Assembly: GCF_026240945.1 (NCBI RefSeq)
Contig: NZ_JAPFPY010000019.1
Span: 62,001 to 126,000 of the forward strand
DNA length: 64,000 bases
Source: Mycolicibacterium sp. J2
GTDB lineage: Bacteria > Actinomycetota > Actinomycetes > Mycobacteriales > Mycobacteriaceae
Direction of reading: 5' to 3'
Part shown: piece by piece, positions 51,026 to 60,239 of the stretch
How the letters are laid out: every line of letters begins with the position of its first letter
Position numbering within the stretch: position 1 is the stretch's first letter
Translations under genes and position numbers: made by a program
Notes under the pieces: model-generated
Databases searched by the model: none
Told to the model about the DNA's origin: nothing
What the model saw: only the letters and a program-made list of their open reading frames with translations

Positions 51026-51688
51026 TCAACCGGGCAGTGCCGTGGCGCCGGTGCGGCGCTGCCTGGCCTTGCGTTCACGCCCGGACAGCACGTACGCGGC
51101 GAAGACACCGGCCAGCGCGCCGCACAGGTGCGCCTGCCACGACACGCCCGGCGTTCCGGGCAGCACGCCGAGCAGCACACCGCCGTAGATGAACGCCACC
51201 ACCACGCCGACCACGATCTGCCATACGGTGCGGGTGAAGAAACCGAGCACGATGACGAAGGTCAGCCAGCCCATGATCAGCCCGGAGGCGCCGACATGGA
51301 TGGTGGTGCACTGGATACCGATGTAGGGGCAGTGCGCGCCGATATTGCCGATGAGCCAGGTGCCGAACCCGCCCAGGATCCAGATGATCGCCGTCGCGGC
51401 CAGGAATCGTCCGTAACCCGAGAGGCTGGCCAGAAAGCCGAAGATCAACGCGGGCACCGTGTTGGCAACCAGGTGCGGCCACCCGCTGTGCAGCAGCGGG
51501 GCCCACAGGATGCCCCAGAGTCCATCGGTGTGTAGCGGCTGAATGCCGTCCTGGTCGAGCCGGCCGCGGAACACCGTCGCATCGACGGCTTCGATGACGT
51601 ACAGGGCGGCGACGAACAGCACCACCGTCGCCCCGCCGAGTTTCCAGGCGGCCGGCTTCTTCTCGGCGGGCGTGACCGGAACGGTCAC
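51026..51688 (-). CDS. Rhomboid family intramembrane serine protease (Rv1337-like)
   Basis: 220 residues from the GTG at 51688, which has AGGGA five nt upstream; longer frames run antisense-like through the cysM end. Six or seven membrane helices. The catalytic dyad is Ser in HVGASGLIMGW and His in WQAHLCGALAG. LLHSGWPHLVANTVP matches the conserved rhomboid helix 2 His/Asn segment. Cleaves membrane proteins within the bilayer; substrates unknown. In M. tuberculosis murI lies next to it, but not here. Confidence 0.88.
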   Translation of the reverse strand: MTVPVTPAEKKPAAWKLGGATVVLFVAALYVIEAVDATVFRGRLDQDGIQPLHTDGLWGILWAPLLHSGWPHLVANTVPALIFGFLASLSGYGRFLAATAIIWILGGFGTWLIGNIGAHCPYIGIQCTTIHVGASGLIMGWLTFVIVLGFFTRTVWQIVVGVVVAFIYGGVLLGVLPGTPGVSWQAHLCGALAGVFAAYVLSGRERKARQRRTGATALPG

Positions 51689-51704
51689 CGATGTCCCTGT
51701 TCGA

Positions 51705-52673
51705 CTACGCCCATAGCTGCCCTTCCAACGCGTCCTCGGCGTCATCCAGGCTACCGGCGTAGGCACCGGTGGACAGGTACTTCCATCCGGCGTCGCAGAC
51801 GGTGAACGCGATGTCGGCGCGCTCACCGGCCTTGATCGCCTTGGCCGCCATGCCCAGCGCGGCATGCAGGATCGCACCGGTGGAGATACCGGCGAAGATG
51901 CCCTCGACCTCGACGAGTTCGCGGGTCCGCTTGACCGCGTCGAAGGCGCCCACCGAGTACCGGGTGGTCAGGATGTCCGGGTCGTACAGTTCGGGCACGA
52001 AACCCTCGTCGATGTTGCGCAGCGCGTACACGCCCTCGCCGTAGCGCGGTTCGGCGGCCACGATCTGGATGCCGGGGACGTGCTCACGCAGGAACCGGCC
52101 GGTCCCCATCAGCGTGCCGGTGGTGCCGAGCCCACCGACGAAGTGGGTGATCTCGGGTAGGTCGGCCAGCAGTTCGGGCCCGGTGCCCTCATAGTGCGCG
52201 GCAGCATTGGCCGGGTTGCCGTATTGGTACAGCATCACCCAGGAAGGGTTCTGGGCGGCAAGTTCTTTCGCATAGGCGACGGCAGTGTTCGACCCGCCCT
52301 CTGCCGCGCTGAAGATGATCTTGGCGCCGTAGAGCTCGAGCAGCTGGCGCCGCTCGATCGAGGTGTTCTCCGGCATCACGCAGATCATCCGGTAGCCCTT
52401 GAGCAGTGCCGCCATGGCCAGTGAGATGCCGGTATTGCCGCTGGTGGGCTCGAGCAGCGTGTCACCGGGCTTGATCAGCCCGTCGCGCTCGGCCTGCTCG
52501 ATCATCCGCAGCGCGGGCCGGTCCTTGATGGATCCGGTCGGGTTGCGGTCCTCCAACTTGGCCCACAATCGCACGTGCGGCCCGTTCTCGTCATCTTCCC
52601 AGCGCGGCGAGAGCCGCTGCAGTCCGACGAGCGGTGTGTTGCCGAGCGCCTCCAGCAGCGAGTCGTACCGCAC
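51705..52673 (-). CDS. cysM: O-phosphoserine sulfhydrylase (cysteine synthase B)
   Basis: 322 residues, fold type II PLP enzyme. The PLP lysine is Lys50 in NPTGSIKDRPA, the substrate loop is EPTSGNTGISLA (75-86), and the phosphate-binding glycine loop is VGGLGTTGTLMGTGR. In mycobacteria CysM makes CysO-cysteine from O-phosphoserine and CysO-thiocarboxylate. It directly precedes the 3' side of cysO and mec in one transcription unit. Confidence 0.95.
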   Translation of the reverse strand: MRYDSLLEALGNTPLVGLQRLSPRWEDDENGPHVRLWAKLEDRNPTGSIKDRPALRMIEQAERDGLIKPGDTLLEPTSGNTGISLAMAALLKGYRMICVMPENTSIERRQLLELYGAKIIFSAAEGGSNTAVAYAKELAAQNPSWVMLYQYGNPANAAAHYEGTGPELLADLPEITHFVGGLGTTGTLMGTGRFLREHVPGIQIVAAEPRYGEGVYALRNIDEGFVPELYDPDILTTRYSVGAFDAVKRTRELVEVEGIFAGISTGAILHAALGMAAKAIKAGERADIAFTVCDAGWKYLSTGAYAGSLDDAEDALEGQLWA

Positions 52674-52676
52674 GAC

Positions 52677-52949
52677 TCAGCCGCCTGCGACGGCAGGCAG
52701 GATGGTGACCGAGTCGCCGTCACTGATGGCGGTGTCCAGACCGCCGGAGAAGCGGACGTCCTCGTCGTTGACGTAGATGTTGACGAAGCGGTGCAATTTG
52801 CCGTTGTCCACCAGCCGCGCGGAGATGCCGGAGTAGTTGGCCTCCAAGTCGGTGATGACGGCGGCAAGGGTGTCGCCGGTGGCGCTCACCCGCTTCTCGC
52901 CTCCGGTGTGCGGACGAAGGATCGTCGGGATCGAGACGGTTACTGCCAC
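52677..52949 (-). CDS. cysO: Sulfur-carrier protein CysO
   Basis: 90 residues, ubiquitin/ThiS-like fold, ending in the di-glycine (AVAGG) that is activated to a thiocarboxylate. Contains SATGDTLAAVITDLEANYSGISARL and a DSVTILPAVAGG end. Donates sulfide to CysM. Gaps of 3 and 9 bp to cysM and mec show one operon. Confidence 0.95.
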   Translation of the reverse strand: MAVTVSIPTILRPHTGGEKRVSATGDTLAAVITDLEANYSGISARLVDNGKLHRFVNIYVNDEDVRFSGGLDTAISDGDSVTILPAVAGG

Positions 52950-52958
52950 GGTCGTTCC

Positions 52959-53375
52959 TTACTGATAGTTCTCAACGATGGACACGGGTTCTTCGGTGAC
53001 GGCCCCGTCCACGATGCGATAGCTGCGCAGCTCGTGCTGTTCGGGGTCGCGGGTCGAGACCAGAACGTAGTGCGCCTCGGGCTCGGACGCGAACGAGACG
53101 TCGGTGCGGCTGGGGTAGGCCTCGGTGGCGGTGTGGGAGTGGTAGATGACGACGGGGACCTCGTCGTTGGCGTCCATCTCACGCCAGACCTTGAGCTGCT
53201 CGGCGGAGTCGAACCGGTAAAACGTAGGTGATCGCTCGGCGTTGATCATCGGGATGAAACGCTCAGCGCGATCCGAACCCTCGGGTCCGGCGATCACGCC
53301 GCAGGCCTCATCCGGGTGGTCGGCGCGCGCGTGGGCGACCATGGCGTCCACCAGGTCGGCGCGGATCACCAGCAC
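52959..53375 (-). CDS. mec: CysO-cysteine peptidase, JAMM type
   Basis: 138 residues from a GTG. JAMM zinc site: Glu23 (PDEACGVIAG), His79-x-His81 (YHSHT), Ser89 and Asp92 (YPSRTD). It releases cysteine from CysO-cysteine, closing the cycle with CysM. It is followed upstream by the P1 peptidase gene, one base apart. Confidence 0.93.
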   Translation of the reverse strand: MLVIRADLVDAMVAHARADHPDEACGVIAGPEGSDRAERFIPMINAERSPTFYRFDSAEQLKVWREMDANDEVPVVIYHSHTATEAYPSRTDVSFASEPEAHYVLVSTRDPEQHELRSYRIVDGAVTEEPVSIVENYQ

Positions 53376-53376
53376 G

Positions 53377-54435
53377 TCAGGTCTCCGTTCGTCGGGGGAA
53401 TGCTCCGGGCAACATGTCGCGGTAGGTAGGTATTCCTGCCAACGACTCGGCTGCCAGCACTCCTACCAGGACCGCGCGGGCCAAGCAATCCGCGGCGGCG
53501 GCCCCCACCGCAGTGAGCACCCCTGTCTCCGGTGACATGGCCGTCGGCGTCTTCGGGTTCGGCGGGACCTGCACCGCGCCCGTCGCCAGCGCGAAGACCG
53601 TGTCCCCGTCCAACGGAGTGTGCGCCGGCCGGATGGCATGAGCGAGCCCGTCCTGAGCGGCGACGGCGACCCGTCGACAGCCGGCCGGGCTGAGTGCAGC
53701 GTCGGTGGCCACCACCGCGATGGTGGTGTTCAGCGGTCCGCTCTTCTTGTCCAGGGCGGCATACGCGGCGATCTGGTCGGCGGGCGGCGGGGTGAGGCCG
53801 AACTCCGCGGTCAGCGATGCCGTCCAGGGCAGCCCGGTCGCCGGGTCGACGACGTTGCCACCGGGGTTGACCGCCACCACCGCTCCGACGGTGACGCCGA
53901 TGTCGGGCAGCGTGACCGACGCGGTACCCAGCCCGCCCTTGAGGACGCCGGCTCGGGCACCGGCCCCGGCCCCCACATTGCCGATCGGCACGCGGGTGGT
54001 CGCCGCCTGCGCGGCGGCGTAGCCGAACTCTGCCGTCGGCCGGCATCCCCAGCCGCCGACGGGCAGGTCGAAGATCACCGCGGCGGGCACGATCGGCACC
54101 ACGCCGCCGTCCATCGCCACGCCGCGGCCATGCTCCTCCAGCCAGGTCATCACGCCGTCGGCGGCGGCCAAACCGTAGGCACTTCCGCCGGTCAACACCA
54201 CGGCGTCCACGTGCCGGACGCTGTTGGCCGGATCGAGCAGGTCGGTTTCGCGGCTGCCGGGTGCGCCACCACGGCAGTCCACTGCGGCGGTGGTGCCCGG
54301 TGGCGCCACCACGACGGTGGTGCCGCAGGCCCAGCCGCTGCCGAGCGTCGCGTCGGCGTCGATGCGGTCGTGGTGGCCGACGAGGATGCCCGCCACATCG
54401 GTGATGGATCCGAACACTGGACTGCTGTCCCCCAT
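53377..54435 (-). CDS. P1 (S58, DmpA-type) peptidase (Rv1333-like)
   Basis: 352 residues. N-terminal nucleophile hydrolase that self-cleaves. The likely scissile site is Gly170-Thr171 in VLKGGLGTASVTL; Asn153 in IGNVGAGAGARAG and LTGGSAYGLAAADG are family motifs. DmpA itself uses Ser after Gly; here the new N-terminus would be Thr. Probably an aminopeptidase. Follows DUF2017 by 3 bp in the clpS-to-cysM run. Confidence 0.87.
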   Translation of the reverse strand: MGDSSPVFGSITDVAGILVGHHDRIDADATLGSGWACGTTVVVAPPGTTAAVDCRGGAPGSRETDLLDPANSVRHVDAVVLTGGSAYGLAAADGVMTWLEEHGRGVAMDGGVVPIVPAAVIFDLPVGGWGCRPTAEFGYAAAQAATTRVPIGNVGAGAGARAGVLKGGLGTASVTLPDIGVTVGAVVAVNPGGNVVDPATGLPWTASLTAEFGLTPPPADQIAAYAALDKKSGPLNTTIAVVATDAALSPAGCRRVAVAAQDGLAHAIRPAHTPLDGDTVFALATGAVQVPPNPKTPTAMSPETGVLTAVGAAAADCLARAVLVGVLAAESLAGIPTYRDMLPGAFPRRTET

Positions 54436-54438
54436 GGC

Positions 54439-55017
54439 CTACCGGCCCATCATCCCGAGCACCAGGTACTCCTGCAGCACGGTCAGCCATTGGTAGACAT
54501 CCAGATGCCCGGCCATCGGATGCTCGGGCGGTAGCCGATCCAGCCCGTCGGGCCCGATGTCGAGCATGGCACCCAGCGCCAGCCGCACGTCGTTGACGGC
54601 CGCCGCCCACGCCTGCGCATCGTCTTCGCTCAATTCGAACTTGCCGCCACCGTCCGGCAGCGTCTGCAGAAGGCGTTGCGCCGCTTCCCGTTTCGCGTCG
54701 ATGATGGTGGGCTCGTGCAGGCTGCGCAGCGCGCGGTTGAGGCTTTCGGCGGCCGTCGCGCCCGCTGGGTGCTCATTGCGGGATCGGAAGAAGTCCGGCA
54801 GCAGTCGTCGCATCGTGTCGTCCTCGGGCGGCTGCGAATGGCCGGTACGGATGCCGGTGAGATCGGCGAGCTCGTCGGAGGGGGCCGACGACTCGCGGTC
54901 GTCGAGCATCTCCACCATCGACGTCACCAGGTTGCGCAGCAGGGCGGCCTCGTGTCCGGCCAGGGCTGACCGGAAGCGCGGGCCGGCGGGGCCGTCCACC
55001 CGTTTCCACTTACGCAC
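54439..55017 (-). CDS. DUF2017 family protein (Rv1332-like)
   Basis: 192 residues from the GTG four bases after the clpS stop (VRKWKRVDGPAGPRFRSAL). Predicted helical, cytoplasmic: LAGHEAALLRNLVTSMVEMLDD, MRRLLPDFFRSRNEHP, DVYQWLTVLQEYLVL. DUF2017 genes neighbour clpS throughout actinobacteria, suggesting a link to regulated proteolysis, but function is unknown. Confidence 0.88.
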   Translation of the reverse strand: MRKWKRVDGPAGPRFRSALAGHEAALLRNLVTSMVEMLDDRESSAPSDELADLTGIRTGHSQPPEDDTMRRLLPDFFRSRNEHPAGATAAESLNRALRSLHEPTIIDAKREAAQRLLQTLPDGGGKFELSEDDAQAWAAAVNDVRLALGAMLDIGPDGLDRLPPEHPMAGHLDVYQWLTVLQEYLVLGMMGR

Positions 55018-55021
55018 GCGC

Positions 55022-55336
55022 TCAGCGGTCCTGCTGCATCGTCGCCCACAGGCCGGCCGCATGAAGTTTCGTCACGTCGACCTCCATGGATTCGCGGCTG
55101 CCGGCGGACACCACGGCCTTGCCGTCGTTGTGCACCTGCAGCATCAGCTTGGTCGCGTGCGGTTCGCTGTACCCGAACAGCTTCTGGAAGACGTACGTCA
55201 CGTAGGACATCAGGTTGACCGGGTCGTCCCAGACGATTGTCACCCAGGGACTGTCGGCCGCGGCGTCTTCGTCGCGACCGATGTCGGACTTGTGCTCCTC
55301 ACGGGTACCCGGACGAGTCCGCGCTGGGGTAACCAT
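55022..55336 (-). CDS. clpS: ClpS, N-end-rule adaptor for ClpC/ClpA
   Basis: 104 residues with a disordered start (about 1-30), then WVTIVWDDPVNLMSYVTYVFQKLFGYSEPHATKLMLQVHNDGKAVV: the DDPVN motif binds destabilising N-terminal residues, and VHNDGKA precedes the Clp-contact strand. Delivers N-degron substrates to Clp. Divergent from pncB, 102 bp apart. Confidence 0.95.
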   Translation of the reverse strand: MVTPARTRPGTREEHKSDIGRDEDAAADSPWVTIVWDDPVNLMSYVTYVFQKLFGYSEPHATKLMLQVHNDGKAVVSAGSRESMEVDVTKLHAAGLWATMQQDR

Positions 55337-55402
55337 GCGGCTCACGATACCGGGACGGGTTCGCGCACCGAGAATCGGAACGGTGCAGATACGGTTACCC
55401 AC

Positions 55403-55458
55403 GTGAGCGTTCAGCGAGGAGCCGAAGGCGGATCGCGCATGAGATTCAGCGAGGAGCC
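55403..55458 (+). repeat. Direct repeat around the pncB start
   Basis: TTCAGCGAGGAGCC occurs at 55410-55423 and 55445-55458, each following a start-like codon and AG (GTGAGC.. at 55403, ATGAGA.. at 55439). Thirty-six bases separate the two codons and the frame is shared, so the pncB N-terminus may have been built by a short tandem duplication. Both starts are possible. Confidence 0.5.
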
Positions 55459-56764
55459 AGGTACCGCCACGAGTACCGCACTGTTGACGGACAAGTACGA
55501 GCTGACCATGCTCGCGGCCGCACTGCGCGACGGCTCCGCGCACCGCCGTTGTACCTTCGAGGTGTTCGCCCGCCGGCTGCCAGAGGGCCGGCGCTACGGC
55601 GTGGTCGCCGGCACCGGTCGATTCCTGGACGCACTGGCGAACTTCAGGTTCGACGACGCCGAGTTGGCATCGGTGGCCGGATTCCTGGACCAGGCCACGC
55701 TGGATTACCTGGCCGGCTACCGATTCTCCGGAGACGTCGACGGCTACCCCGAGGGTGAGCTGTACTTCCCCGGCTCCCCCGTGTTGTCCGTGCACGGCAC
55801 GTTCGCCGAATGCGTCGTGCTGGAAACCCTTGCGCTGTCGATCTTCAACCACGACAGTGCCATCGCGGCGGCCGCAGCCCGGATGGTCAGTGCCGCCGAG
55901 GGCAGGCAACTGATCGAGATGGGATCGCGGCGCACCCACGAGCGGGCCGCCACCGCCGCCGCCCGAGCCGCCTGGATCGCCGGTTTCACCGGCACCTCGA
56001 ATCTGGCCGCTCAACACGAGTACGGCGTTCCCGCACTGGGCACCAGCGCCCACGCCTTCACCCTGTTGCACACCACCGACGCCGGCCCCGACGAGCGCGC
56101 GGCGTTCCAGGCACAGGTCGATGCTCTCGGCGTCGGTACTACCCTGCTGGTGGACACCTACGACATCACCGTCGGCGTGGCGAACGCCATCGCCGTGGCG
56201 GGCCCGGGGCTGGGGGCGGTGCGCATCGACTCCGGCGACCTCGGTGTGCTGGTCCGCCAGGTCCGTGAACAACTCGACGAACTCGGTGCCACCGGCACCA
56301 AGATCGTGGTCTCCAGCGATCTCGACGAGTTCGCCATCGCTGCGCTGCGCGCCGAGCCCGTCGACAGCTACGGCGTGGGCACCTCGCTGGTCACCGGGTC
56401 CGGTGCACCGACCGCGGGCATGGTCTACAAGGTGGTCGAGGTCGACGGCCTGCCCGTCCAGAAACGCAGTGCGCACAAGGAATCTCACGGCGGCCGCAAG
56501 GCGGCCCTGCGGCTGGCCAAACCGTCGGGCACGGTGGTCGAAGAGGTCGTCCACCTCGCCGGGTGCCCGCCGCAGACCGACCCGAAGCTGACGGCACGGC
56601 CGCTGACCGTCGACCTGGTGCGCGGTGGCGTGCGGGTCGACGGCGGCGACCTGGCTGCCGCCCGGGAGCGGGTCGCGGCCGGGCTGCACAGCCTGCCGTG
56701 GGATGGACTGGGACTGTCCCGAGGTGAGCCGGCCATTCCGACCCGGCTCGTCACCTCCACGTGA
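55439..56764 (+). CDS. pncB: Nicotinate phosphoribosyltransferase
   Basis: 441 residues from the ATG at 55439 (GTG 55403 would add 12). Salvages nicotinate to NAMN using PRPP and ATP. Signatures: TDKYELTMLAAALRDG, FEVFARRLPEGRRYGVVAGTGR, MGSRRTHERAATAAARAAWIAGFTGTSN, VRIDSGDLGVL, YGVGTSLVTGSGAPTAGMVYKVVEV. Matches Rv1330c (PncB1) by order and length. Its stop overlaps the helicase start (GTGA). Confidence 0.95.
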   Translation: MRFSEEPGTATSTALLTDKYELTMLAAALRDGSAHRRCTFEVFARRLPEGRRYGVVAGTGRFLDALANFRFDDAELASVAGFLDQATLDYLAGYRFSGDVDGYPEGELYFPGSPVLSVHGTFAECVVLETLALSIFNHDSAIAAAAARMVSAAEGRQLIEMGSRRTHERAATAAARAAWIAGFTGTSNLAAQHEYGVPALGTSAHAFTLLHTTDAGPDERAAFQAQVDALGVGTTLLVDTYDITVGVANAIAVAGPGLGAVRIDSGDLGVLVRQVREQLDELGATGTKIVVSSDLDEFAIAALRAEPVDSYGVGTSLVTGSGAPTAGMVYKVVEVDGLPVQKRSAHKESHGGRKAALRLAKPSGTVVEEVVHLAGCPPQTDPKLTARPLTVDLVRGGVRVDGGDLAAARERVAAGLHSLPWDGLGLSRGEPAIPTRLVTST

Positions 56765-58743
56765 CCGGGACACCGGTCAGCGACCTGCTCGCCACTGCCG
56801 TCACTGCGCTGGGCGGCAGCCAGCGCGACGGCCAGATCCAGATGGCCGAGGCGGTGGACCGGTCCTTCGACACCGGCGAACACCTCGCGGTGCAGGCCGG
56901 CACGGGCACCGGAAAGTCGCTGGCCTACCTGGTGCCGGCCATGGCACGGGCGGCGTCCGGGCATGCCCCCGTCGTCGTCTCCACCGCCACCATCGCGTTG
57001 CAACGCCAGCTGGTCGACCGCGATCTGCCCCGGCTGGCCGATGCGCTGGCCACCGCCTTGCCGAGCAAGCCCACCTTCGCGCTGCTCAAAGGTCGCGGAA
57101 ACTATCTGTGCCTGAACAAGATCCACAACGGCGCCAATTCCGACCCGGCCGACGACCGGCCGCAGGAAGAGCTTTTCGACCCGGTTGCCGCGACGGCGCT
57201 GGGCCGGGACGTGCAGCGGCTGACGAAGTGGTCGTCGGACACCGAGACCGGGGACCGTGACGAACTGGTGCCCGGTGTGCCCGACCGGTCCTGGAGTCAG
57301 GTCAGCGTGTCGGCGCGCGAATGCATCGGCGTGGCCCGCTGCCCGTTCGGCACCGACTGCTTCTCCGAACGCGCCAGGGCCAAGGCAGGCACCGCCGACA
57401 TCGTCGTCACCAACCATGCCCTGCTGGCCATCGACGCCATCGCCGACGCCTCGGTGCTACCCGAACACGATCTGCTGGTGGTCGACGAGGCGCACGAACT
57501 CGTCGACCGGGTCACCGCGGTGGCGACCGGCGAACTGTCGGCCGCGGCGCTCGGGGCGGCGCAGCGCCGGGTCGGTCGCCTGGTCGCCCCCGAACTCGTC
57601 GACCGGCTGGACGCCGCCGGCGCCACCCTGGCCGCGGCTATCCACGACGGCGAACCGGGCCGCATCGATTATCTCGACGACGAGTTGGCGACCTATCTGA
57701 CTGCGCTGCGCGATGCCGCGCACACCGTGCGTTCGGCCATCGACACGGCACCCACCGATCCGCAGGCCGCCGCGGCCCGGACCGAGGCGATGACGGCGGT
57801 GACCGAGATCGGCGATATCGCCGCCCGCATGCTGGATTCCTTCGTGCCGGCCATCCCCGATCGGCTCGACGTGGTGTGGCTGGACCACGAGGAGACGAAG
57901 AGTTCCGGCAAGCGCGCGACCCTGCGCGTGGCCCCGCTGACGGTGTCAGGTCTGTTGCGCACCAGGATCTTCGGGCGTTCCACCGTGGTCCTGACATCGG
58001 CCACCCTGACCTTGGGCGGTAACTTCGACGCCATGGCGGCCGGTTGGGGTCTCGGCGGCGAGGGCACCGGGACCGCTTGGCGCGGAATCGATGTCGGGTC
58101 ACCGTTCGAACATGCCAAGTCCGGGATCCTGTACGTCGCCAAACACCTGCCCGCGCCGGGCCGGGACGGGGTCGGCTCCGAGCAGCAACTCGATGAGATC
58201 GCCGAACTGATCACCGCGGCGGGCGGGCGGACCCTCGGATTGTTCTCCTCGATGCGCGCGGCCAGGGCAACCGCCGAGGTGATGTCGACCCGGCTGGACA
58301 CCCCGGTGCTGTGCCAGGGCGAGGATTCCACGGCCACCCTGGTGCAGCGATTCGCCGACGATCCCGAAACCTCGCTGTTCGGCACGCTGTCGCTGTGGCA
58401 GGGCGTCGACGTGCCCGGTCCGTCGCTGTCGCTGGTGATCATCGACCGGATTCCGTTCCCACGGCCGGACGACCCGCTTCTCACCGCGCGGCAACGGGCC
58501 ATTGCCGCGCGCGGCGGTAACGGGTTCATGGCGGTCGCCGCCAGCCATGCCGCGCTGTTGTTGGCGCAGGGCGCCGGCAGGCTGTTACGCCGGGTGGACG
58601 ACCGCGGCGTGGTCGCCATCCTGGATTCGCGGATGGCGACAGCCCGCTACGGCGGATACCTGCGCTCCACGCTGCCGCCATTCTGGGCGACCACCGACAC
58701 CGAACGCGTCCTCGCCGCGCTGCGGCGGTTACGCGGCGATTGA
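56761..58743 (+). CDS. dinG: DinG/XPD-type ATP-dependent DNA helicase
   Basis: 660 residues. Walker A AGTGTGKS (46-53), DEAH (242-245), and four Cys: NYLCLN (near 119), then ECIG, RCPF, DCFS (about 188-200), the pattern for the [4Fe-4S] cluster of XPD-family helicases. C-terminal motifs LFGTLSLWQGVDVPG and GAGRLLRRVDDRGVVAILDSR. Unwinds damaged or structured DNA 5' to 3'. Coupled to pncB. Confidence 0.92.
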   Translation: MTGTPVSDLLATAVTALGGSQRDGQIQMAEAVDRSFDTGEHLAVQAGTGTGKSLAYLVPAMARAASGHAPVVVSTATIALQRQLVDRDLPRLADALATALPSKPTFALLKGRGNYLCLNKIHNGANSDPADDRPQEELFDPVAATALGRDVQRLTKWSSDTETGDRDELVPGVPDRSWSQVSVSARECIGVARCPFGTDCFSERARAKAGTADIVVTNHALLAIDAIADASVLPEHDLLVVDEAHELVDRVTAVATGELSAAALGAAQRRVGRLVAPELVDRLDAAGATLAAAIHDGEPGRIDYLDDELATYLTALRDAAHTVRSAIDTAPTDPQAAAARTEAMTAVTEIGDIAARMLDSFVPAIPDRLDVVWLDHEETKSSGKRATLRVAPLTVSGLLRTRIFGRSTVVLTSATLTLGGNFDAMAAGWGLGGEGTGTAWRGIDVGSPFEHAKSGILYVAKHLPAPGRDGVGSEQQLDEIAELITAAGGRTLGLFSSMRAARATAEVMSTRLDTPVLCQGEDSTATLVQRFADDPETSLFGTLSLWQGVDVPGPSLSLVIIDRIPFPRPDDPLLTARQRAIAARGGNGFMAVAASHAALLLAQGAGRLLRRVDDRGVVAILDSRMATARYGGYLRSTLPPFWATTDTERVLAALRRLRGD

Positions 58744-58786
58744 TCAACCCGCCCCGCGCAGCGCCAGGTCACTTATTCTTTCGGTC

Positions 58787-60229
58787 ATGAATCGGCGGAG
58801 GCCCGCAGGCGCACGGATGCGCACGGTGCTCGCCGCGTGCGCACTGCTGCTGCTGACGTCCTGCGCGAACACCCTGCAAGGCCACGCGGTGTCGGTGTTC
58901 GCCGACCCGTTCCGGGTGGCCGGGATGCCTGCCACCGACGGCCCGACCGGGCTGCGCGACGACGCCGCCGACCCGACCCGCGAGGTGCGGGATACCGACG
59001 GCGGCCGAATCGACCACCTGGCCGCGAGCTCGGTCAGCGATATCGAAGAGTTCTGGCACCAGGCGTATCCCGAGGCATTCGACGGCGCCTTCGTTCCGGT
59101 CGACGAGTTGATCTCGTGGGACGCGGACGGGTTCGACGGCGAGTTCTGCGGCTCGGACACCTACAACCTGGTCAACGCCGCCTACTGCTACAGCGACAAC
59201 ACCATCGGCTGGGACCGCGGGGTGCTGCTGCCCTCGCTGCGCAAGGCCAACGGGGACATGGCCGTCACCATGGTGCTGGCGCATGAGTACGGACATGCGG
59301 TGCAGAAGCAGGCCGGACTGGCCGGCCGGTCCACCCCCACCCTGGTGTCCGAGCAACAGGCCGACTGCCTGGCCGGGGTATACCTGCGCTGGGTCGCCGA
59401 GGGGCACTCCAAGCGCTTCACCCTGTCGACCGGCGACGGACTGAACAACCTTCTGGCGGCGATGATCTCGTTCCGCGATCCATTGCTGAACGCGGGCGAT
59501 GCGTCGGCCGGTGAGGACGAACACGGCTCGGCGTTCGAGCGGGTGTCGGCGTTCCAGTTCGGTTTCACCGACGGCGCGGCGTCGTGTGCGTCGATCGATC
59601 CGGCCGAGATCACGCAGCGCCGCGGCGACCTGCCGGTCCTGCTGCCGGAGGATCAGTCCGGCGAGCTGCAGATCACCGAATCGTCGGTGCGCTCGATCGT
59701 CGATGCCATGGGCATCCTGTTCGCCCCGCAGAACCCGCCACAGCTGCGCTTCGACCGCCCGAACTGCCCCGACGCGCACTCCGACGCCGCGGTGACCTTC
59801 TGCCCCGCCGACAACACCATCGCGGTGGACCTGCCCGCGTTGGAGGCGATGGGAGCGCAGTCCGACGACGGGACCGGCCTGACGACCGGGGACAACACCG
59901 CGTATTCGGTGCTGGTGTCCCGCTATATGCAATCGATCCAGCACGAGCGCGGCGGCGTGGCACTCGACAGCGCCGCGGCGGCGCTGCGCACCGCCTGCCT
60001 GACCGGCGTCGCGACGGTGAAGATGACCCACGAGGTGAAAACACCGGACGGCAACACGATTCAGCTCACCGCCGGCGATGTCGACGAAGCCGTTTCCGGC
60101 ATTCTCATCAACGGGCTGGCCGCCAGCGACGTCAACGGCGAGTCGGTGCCCTCGGGTTTCTCGCGGATCGACGCGTTCCGCGTCGGCGTACTCGGTGACG
60201 AGGACCGGTGCTTCAAGCGGTTCCCCTGA
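58787..60229 (+). CDS. LpqM-like lipoprotein zinc metallopeptidase
   Basis: 480 residues, paralogue of the gene at 37903. Lipobox LTSC (Cys26), then the shared ANTLQGHAVSVF start. Zinc site HEYGH (166-170) with EQQADCLAGVYLRWVAEGHSKRFTLSTGDGLN after it. Matching Cys positions show the same disulfide plan. Alternative start at ATG 58817. It follows dinG by 43 bp. LpqM of M. smegmatis has been linked to chromosomal conjugation; which paralogue here would correspond is not clear. Confidence 0.82.
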   Translation: MNRRRPAGARMRTVLAACALLLLTSCANTLQGHAVSVFADPFRVAGMPATDGPTGLRDDAADPTREVRDTDGGRIDHLAASSVSDIEEFWHQAYPEAFDGAFVPVDELISWDADGFDGEFCGSDTYNLVNAAYCYSDNTIGWDRGVLLPSLRKANGDMAVTMVLAHEYGHAVQKQAGLAGRSTPTLVSEQQADCLAGVYLRWVAEGHSKRFTLSTGDGLNNLLAAMISFRDPLLNAGDASAGEDEHGSAFERVSAFQFGFTDGAASCASIDPAEITQRRGDLPVLLPEDQSGELQITESSVRSIVDAMGILFAPQNPPQLRFDRPNCPDAHSDAAVTFCPADNTIAVDLPALEAMGAQSDDGTGLTTGDNTAYSVLVSRYMQSIQHERGGVALDSAAAALRTACLTGVATVKMTHEVKTPDGNTIQLTAGDVDEAVSGILINGLAASDVNGESVPSGFSRIDAFRVGVLGDEDRCFKRFP

Positions 60230-60239
60230 GCCGACCGGC

